Position numbers and translations under genes: made by a program. The notes beneath the pieces were generated by a model. That model was not told where the DNA came from. It saw nothing but the letters and a program-made list of their open reading frames with translations, and did no database searches. A DNA stretch of 9,099 nucleotides from an uncultured Oscillospiraceae bacterium (GTDB lineage Bacteria > Bacillota > Clostridia > Oscillospirales > Oscillospiraceae), in assembly GCA_934643765.1 (NCBI GenBank), contig CAKUCT010000066.1, positions 1 through 9,099 of the forward strand, read 5' to 3'. The number at the start of each line of letters is the position of its first letter. The stretch's first letter is position 1. Positions 6,908 to 9,099 of the stretch are shown here, piece after piece.

Positions 6908-6999
6908 GGAGTGGTATCGAAGCGGTCATAACGAGCACGACTGGAAATCGTGTGGCCGTGTTGAGCGGCCCGAGGGTTCGAATCCCTCCCACTCCGCCA
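6908..6999 (+). tRNA. tRNA-Ser, anticodon GGA
   Basis: A 92-nt class II tRNA with encoded CCA. Acceptor stem GGAGTGG (6908-6914) pairs with CCACTCC (6989-6995), with discriminator G at 6996 and CCA at 6997-6999. The anticodon stem CACGA/TCGTG encloses loop CTGGAAA, giving anticodon GGA at 6943-6945, which reads UCC and UCU. The long variable arm (GGCC...GGCC near 6954-6970) is diagnostic of tRNA-Ser. The T arm GAGGGTTCGAATCCCTC is canonical. Confidence 0.97.
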
Positions 7000-7044
7000 T
7001 AAAGAAAAGACACGCGGAAGCGTGTCTTTTCTTTATGGCGGAGT
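6991..7044 (+). terminator. 25-bp perfect hairpin after tRNA-Ser, overlapping the tRNA 3' end
   Basis: Positions 6991-7015 are the exact reverse complement of 7020-7044, with a GGAA tetraloop at 7016-7019. The inner 16 bp (7000-7015 with 7020-7035) plus the U-rich CTTTTCTTT descending arm look like a normal intrinsic terminator. The outer 9 bp extend into the tRNA acceptor arm and CCA (6991-6999), matched by TGGCGGAGT downstream. Confidence 0.8.
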
Positions 7045-7248
7045 ACGGTCTGCTGCGCAGACCGTGGCGCCTGCAGTCGGGAATTGAACGCGCAAAACAC
7101 TATGGATAGGTCTTTCATCGCTTCTTTTCTGAGCGCCTCAAAAGTGTGAACAAGAAAGCCTGCCACATGGTGGGCCGGTGCACGACAGCCGCAAGCAGAG
7201 ATTGAACACGGCGGGGCATCCTGCGCTAAAATAATTTTCGTTTTTCCC
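7045..7248. other. Intergenic stretch between the tRNA units, no gene recognised
   Basis: About 310 bases separate the two tRNAs. Apart from the tRNA-Ser terminator and the tRNA-fMet promoter, I see a 9-bp hairpin with a 3-nt loop abutting the terminator (ACGGTCTGC / GCAGACCGT, 7045-7065). No convincing gene, RNA family or promoter is seen in 7066-7248. A minus-strand frame covers part of it, but it is only the antisense of tRNA-Ser joined to this spacer. Confidence 0.4.
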
Positions 7249-7277
7249 TTGACAGAGCAGCGCCTTCGTGCTATTAT
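7249..7277 (+). promoter_or_regulatory. Consensus promoter of tRNA-fMet
   Basis: TTGACA (7249-7254) and TATTAT (7272-7277) with a 17-bp spacer. Transcription would start near 7284, about 27 nt before the mature tRNA end. Confidence 0.85.
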
Positions 7278-7310
7278 AAATAAGCTCGCTTGAGAGAGTG
7301 AAATTTATAT

Positions 7311-7387
<77 letters not shown>

Positions 7388-7388
7388 T

Positions 7389-7425
7389 AAAAACAGCTGG
7401 TTTCACTACGAAACCGGCTGTTTTT
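7389..7425 (+). terminator. Intrinsic terminator of tRNA-fMet
   Basis: A 16-bp stem (7389-7404 with 7410-7425, one T-G pair) with loop ACTAC, followed by CTTATTTTC. The descending arm ends in a run of five T. It starts one base after the CCA end. Confidence 0.85.
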
Positions 7426-7465
7426 CTTATTTTCTACGCAAAAACAAAACCGCGCGCAAGTGGAA

Positions 7466-7485
7466 AATTCAACTTTAATTCAACT
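7466..7485. repeat. Two 9-bp direct repeats, candidate integrase arm-binding sites
   Basis: AATTCAACT occurs at 7466-7474 and 7477-7485, spaced 11 bp start to start, about one helical turn. They lie between the integrase stop and tRNA-fMet, where arm-type sites of tyrosine integrases are often found. Function is inferred from position and spacing only. Confidence 0.4.
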
Positions 7486-7496
7486 CGCCGAAAAAA

Positions 7497-8891
7497 TCAC
7501 GCCTTTTTGAGAAACACGCTTGCCAGAATATCGGCGTTTCGTTTGTCGGCTTCTTCGACGATGTGCGCGTAAATATTCGCCGTCGTGCTGACCTGCGCGT
7601 GACCGAGCCGCTTTGAGATCGAAACGGAGTCCACGCCGCTAAAATACAGCATGCTTGCCATCGTGTGCCGGAAGGCGTGGGGGTTGATGTGCGGCAGACC
7701 GTGGCGCTTGCTGAATTTCTTCATCCAGTCCGTCACGCTGTCCGGGTGGAGGGGCTGACCGTTATCCTGCGCAAAGACGAAGTCCTGGTTTTCGTAATAC
7801 TCGCCCAGCCGCAGCCGCTCGGCGCTCTGCCATGCGCGATACCTGCGCAGCAGCTGCATCGTCTCAGCCGGGAGCGAAATAAAACGGTTGGACGCGGCGG
7901 TTTTGGGCGTGTCCTCGTAAATGCCGCGATCTGGCGTGTACTGGACGTTGTTGCAGATGTGGATTCGGTTCGCGTCGAAGTCGACCGCGCGCCACTTGAG
8001 CCCCAGAATCTCCCCGCGCCTTGCGCCGGTCAGCAGAAACAGGTGCGTCAGCGTCTCCCACTTCAAAGGCTCCTGCTTGAGTGCGTCGCGAATGGCGGCG
8101 ATCTGATCGGGCTGGAAGTAGTTGACCTCTTTCTTCGTGATCTTCGGAAGCGTTGCTTTTGCAGCGACGTTGAACGGCACTTGTCCTTCCTTCTCTGCCT
8201 GATCGAGCACGGTAGAAATCAGCCGGTGATGCTCTAAAATCGTCTTCGGCGAGAGCGAGCGGGCTTCGTCTTTTCCAGCAAACGCCTTTGCGAAGTCGAT
8301 GCCCAGCGCTTCGGCAATCGCCCTTGCAGCGTCCGGGCTGACGTCCTGCCCCTTGACGGCGGCGGATACCGTGTTGACCGGAACACCCGTCTGCTTTGCG
8401 ATTCCGGTGCGGGTCATGTGCTGCGCTTTGAGAAGCGCGGCGAGGTCTATCTTCGCACTGGCGCGCGGCGTCCCCTTGCAGACACCGGGCTTTGCAAGCG
8501 CCGTGTACAGGCTGTTCAGGTGGTCTGCGCGCAGGTCTTTGAGCTTGATATGCCCGATCGCCGGGTAAATCCTCTGCGCCAGTTCCCTGTATCGGACGAT
8601 GGTCGTATGCTTCGCCCCGCGCTGCTCCTTCATGGAAAGCACATACTCGCAGTACTCTTCAAATTTTAACCGGCTGTCGGTGGTCACACCTTCCCGGCAC
8701 TCTTTTTCAAAGGTCGCGGCGAACGCCTCGGCTTTTTTTCTTGCGCTTTTTTCCGTCCACGTGGGCGAAACGTCAAATGTCGCCGTCCACGGTTTGAGCT
8801 GCTTTCCGTCTGCCCCTCGCCCGCGATGGACACGGATGGAGTAGGAAATGAGCCTGCCGGTTTTGTCGCGGCGTTCTTGAAGGTTAGCCAT
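7497..8891 (-). CDS. Tyrosine-type site-specific integrase with an inserted XRE-like helix-turn-helix
   Basis: A 464-residue recombinase that would insert and excise its element through a Holliday-junction pathway. Residues about 1-45 resemble an AP2-like arm-DNA-binding domain (RRDKTGRLISYSIRV). About 75-135 is the first part of the SAM-like core-binding domain. About 149-205 is an XRE/Cro-like helix-turn-helix (LLKAQHMTRTGIAKQTGV, then NTVSAAVKGQ and IAEALGID). The core-binding domain resumes at SLSPKTILEHHRLISTVL (212-229). The catalytic domain spans about 255-455 with all key residues: R291 (TGARRGE), K330 (DTPKTAASNR), H405 and R408 (NPHAFRHT), H431 (RLGHAQ) and nucleophile Y441 (ANIYAHI). 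ATG 8891-8889 is chosen because of the ribosome binding site AAGGAGG (8907-8901) and an 8-nt overlap with the upstream frame. It points at tRNA-fMet, the likely target. It appears intact. Confidence 0.95.
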   Translation of the reverse strand: MANLQERRDKTGRLISYSIRVHRGRGADGKQLKPWTATFDVSPTWTEKSARKKAEAFAATFEKECREGVTTDSRLKFEEYCEYVLSMKEQRGAKHTTIVRYRELAQRIYPAIGHIKLKDLRADHLNSLYTALAKPGVCKGTPRASAKIDLAALLKAQHMTRTGIAKQTGVPVNTVSAAVKGQDVSPDAARAIAEALGIDFAKAFAGKDEARSLSPKTILEHHRLISTVLDQAEKEGQVPFNVAAKATLPKITKKEVNYFQPDQIAAIRDALKQEPLKWETLTHLFLLTGARRGEILGLKWRAVDFDANRIHICNNVQYTPDRGIYEDTPKTAASNRFISLPAETMQLLRRYRAWQSAERLRLGEYYENQDFVFAQDNGQPLHPDSVTDWMKKFSKRHGLPHINPHAFRHTMASMLYFSGVDSVSISKRLGHAQVSTTANIYAHIVEEADKRNADILASVFLKKA

Positions 8892-9099
8892 TGTCCTTAT
8901 CCTCCTTTATTGCCCTGTACTCATTCGCTAAATTCTGCATGCTGTCCGTGAGGGCTGAACTTATCAGTGTATCAATTAAATTCTTTTTTTGGGCTATTAT
9001 TTGCGAACCATCCATTGAAATGCAAACCTCTCTTTTGCGCAAGGAATCATGGTACTCCTTCGCGTTTGCGCAACGCACTTCTCCGTCGATTTTTTTAAT
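8884..9099 (-). CDS. Small unrecognised protein overlapping the integrase start (5' end may lie outside)
   Basis: This minus-strand frame is open from the window edge to TAA 8886-8884. Its stop overlaps the integrase start by 8 nt, and the integrase ribosome binding site lies inside it, so the two are likely co-translated. Possible starts are outside the window, GTG 9078-9076, or ATG 9015-9013, which is preceded by GAGAGG at a rather long distance (11 nt) and would give 43 residues (MDGSQIIAQKKNLIDTLIS...). The C-terminal part is predicted helical and charged, ending AIKEDKDNG. I recognise no family. Its place next to an integrase would suit an excisionase or regulator, but no winged-helix motif is visible. 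The DNA is visibly AT-richer than the host genes. Confidence 0.45.
   Translation of the reverse strand: MKKIDGEVRCANAKEYHDSLRKREVCISMDGSQIIAQKKNLIDTLISSALTDSMQNLANEYRAIKEDKDNG

Larger units (their letters stand above)
7388..9099. mobile_element. Left end of a tRNA-fMet-integrated genetic element (continues past window)
   Basis: Support comes from a complete tyrosine integrase adjacent to and pointing at a tRNA 3' end, a pair of short direct repeats between them, and AT-richer DNA beyond the integrase (22 G+C in 60 bases at 8941-9000, against strongly GC-rich host genes). The other end, the second att copy and the cargo are outside the window, so prophage, ICE and smaller island cannot be told apart. 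Confidence 0.55.

Noticed and set aside
6591..7166. A 191-codon minus-strand frame containing GGVGGIRTLGPLNTAT.
   Set aside because: It is the antisense of tRNA-Ser, its terminator and the PBP 3' end. Peptides of the GGxGGIRTL kind are well-known false predictions across antisense tRNA genes.

Overview
The window looks like a chromosome segment from a GC-rich Gram-positive anaerobe of the class Clostridia, perhaps Oscillospiraceae/Ruminococcaceae. This is an inference from strong AGGAGG-type ribosome binding sites, sigma-A promoters with 17-bp spacers, the gene families present and the GC-rich codon use. No species can be named from the sequence alone.

Layout. (1) 1-288 is the 3' end of an Mrp/NBP35-type P-loop ATPase, an iron-sulfur cluster carrier. 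It converges on a WYL-domain transcription regulator (360-1340, minus), with one 16-bp hairpin terminator between them. (2) The WYL gene is divergent from nfo (endonuclease IV, 1450-2295). Their two promoters stand back to back with -35 boxes that overlap almost completely, and a 12-bp palindrome lies at the expected nfo transcription start. (3) An AI-2E/PerM-family membrane protein (2388-3671) has its own promoter. (4) A cell-wall pair follows: a SEDS (FtsW/RodA) glycosyltransferase carrying an N-terminal membrane helix and FHA domain (3731-5449), overlapping by 4 nt a small class B penicillin-binding protein (5446-6816). Together they should form a peptidoglycan polymerase/cross-linking unit, probably read by a Ser/Thr-kinase signal through the FHA domain. 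The arrangement resembles the actinobacterial fhaB-rodA-pbpA cluster with the first two genes fused.

(5) Two tRNA genes follow, each with a textbook promoter and a terminator: tRNA-Ser(GGA) (6908-6999) and initiator tRNA-fMet(CAU) (7311-7387). The tRNA-Ser terminator hairpin is unusual because its perfect 25-bp stem includes the last nine bases of the tRNA. (6) From just after tRNA-fMet to the right edge is what appears to be the end of an integrated mobile element. It holds a tyrosine integrase (7497-8891, minus) pointing at the tRNA, two 9-bp direct repeats between integrase and tRNA, and a small overlapping upstream reading frame in AT-richer DNA that runs off the window. The integrase has an extra XRE-like helix-turn-helix domain inserted into its core-binding region.

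The most interesting items are the FHA-SEDS fusion with its PBP partner, the integrase with an internal DNA-binding domain at tRNA-fMet, the shared WYL/nfo control region and the tRNA-Ser hairpin. The cargo of the mobile element, where an undescribed system might lie, is outside this window. I do not see a complete new system inside it.
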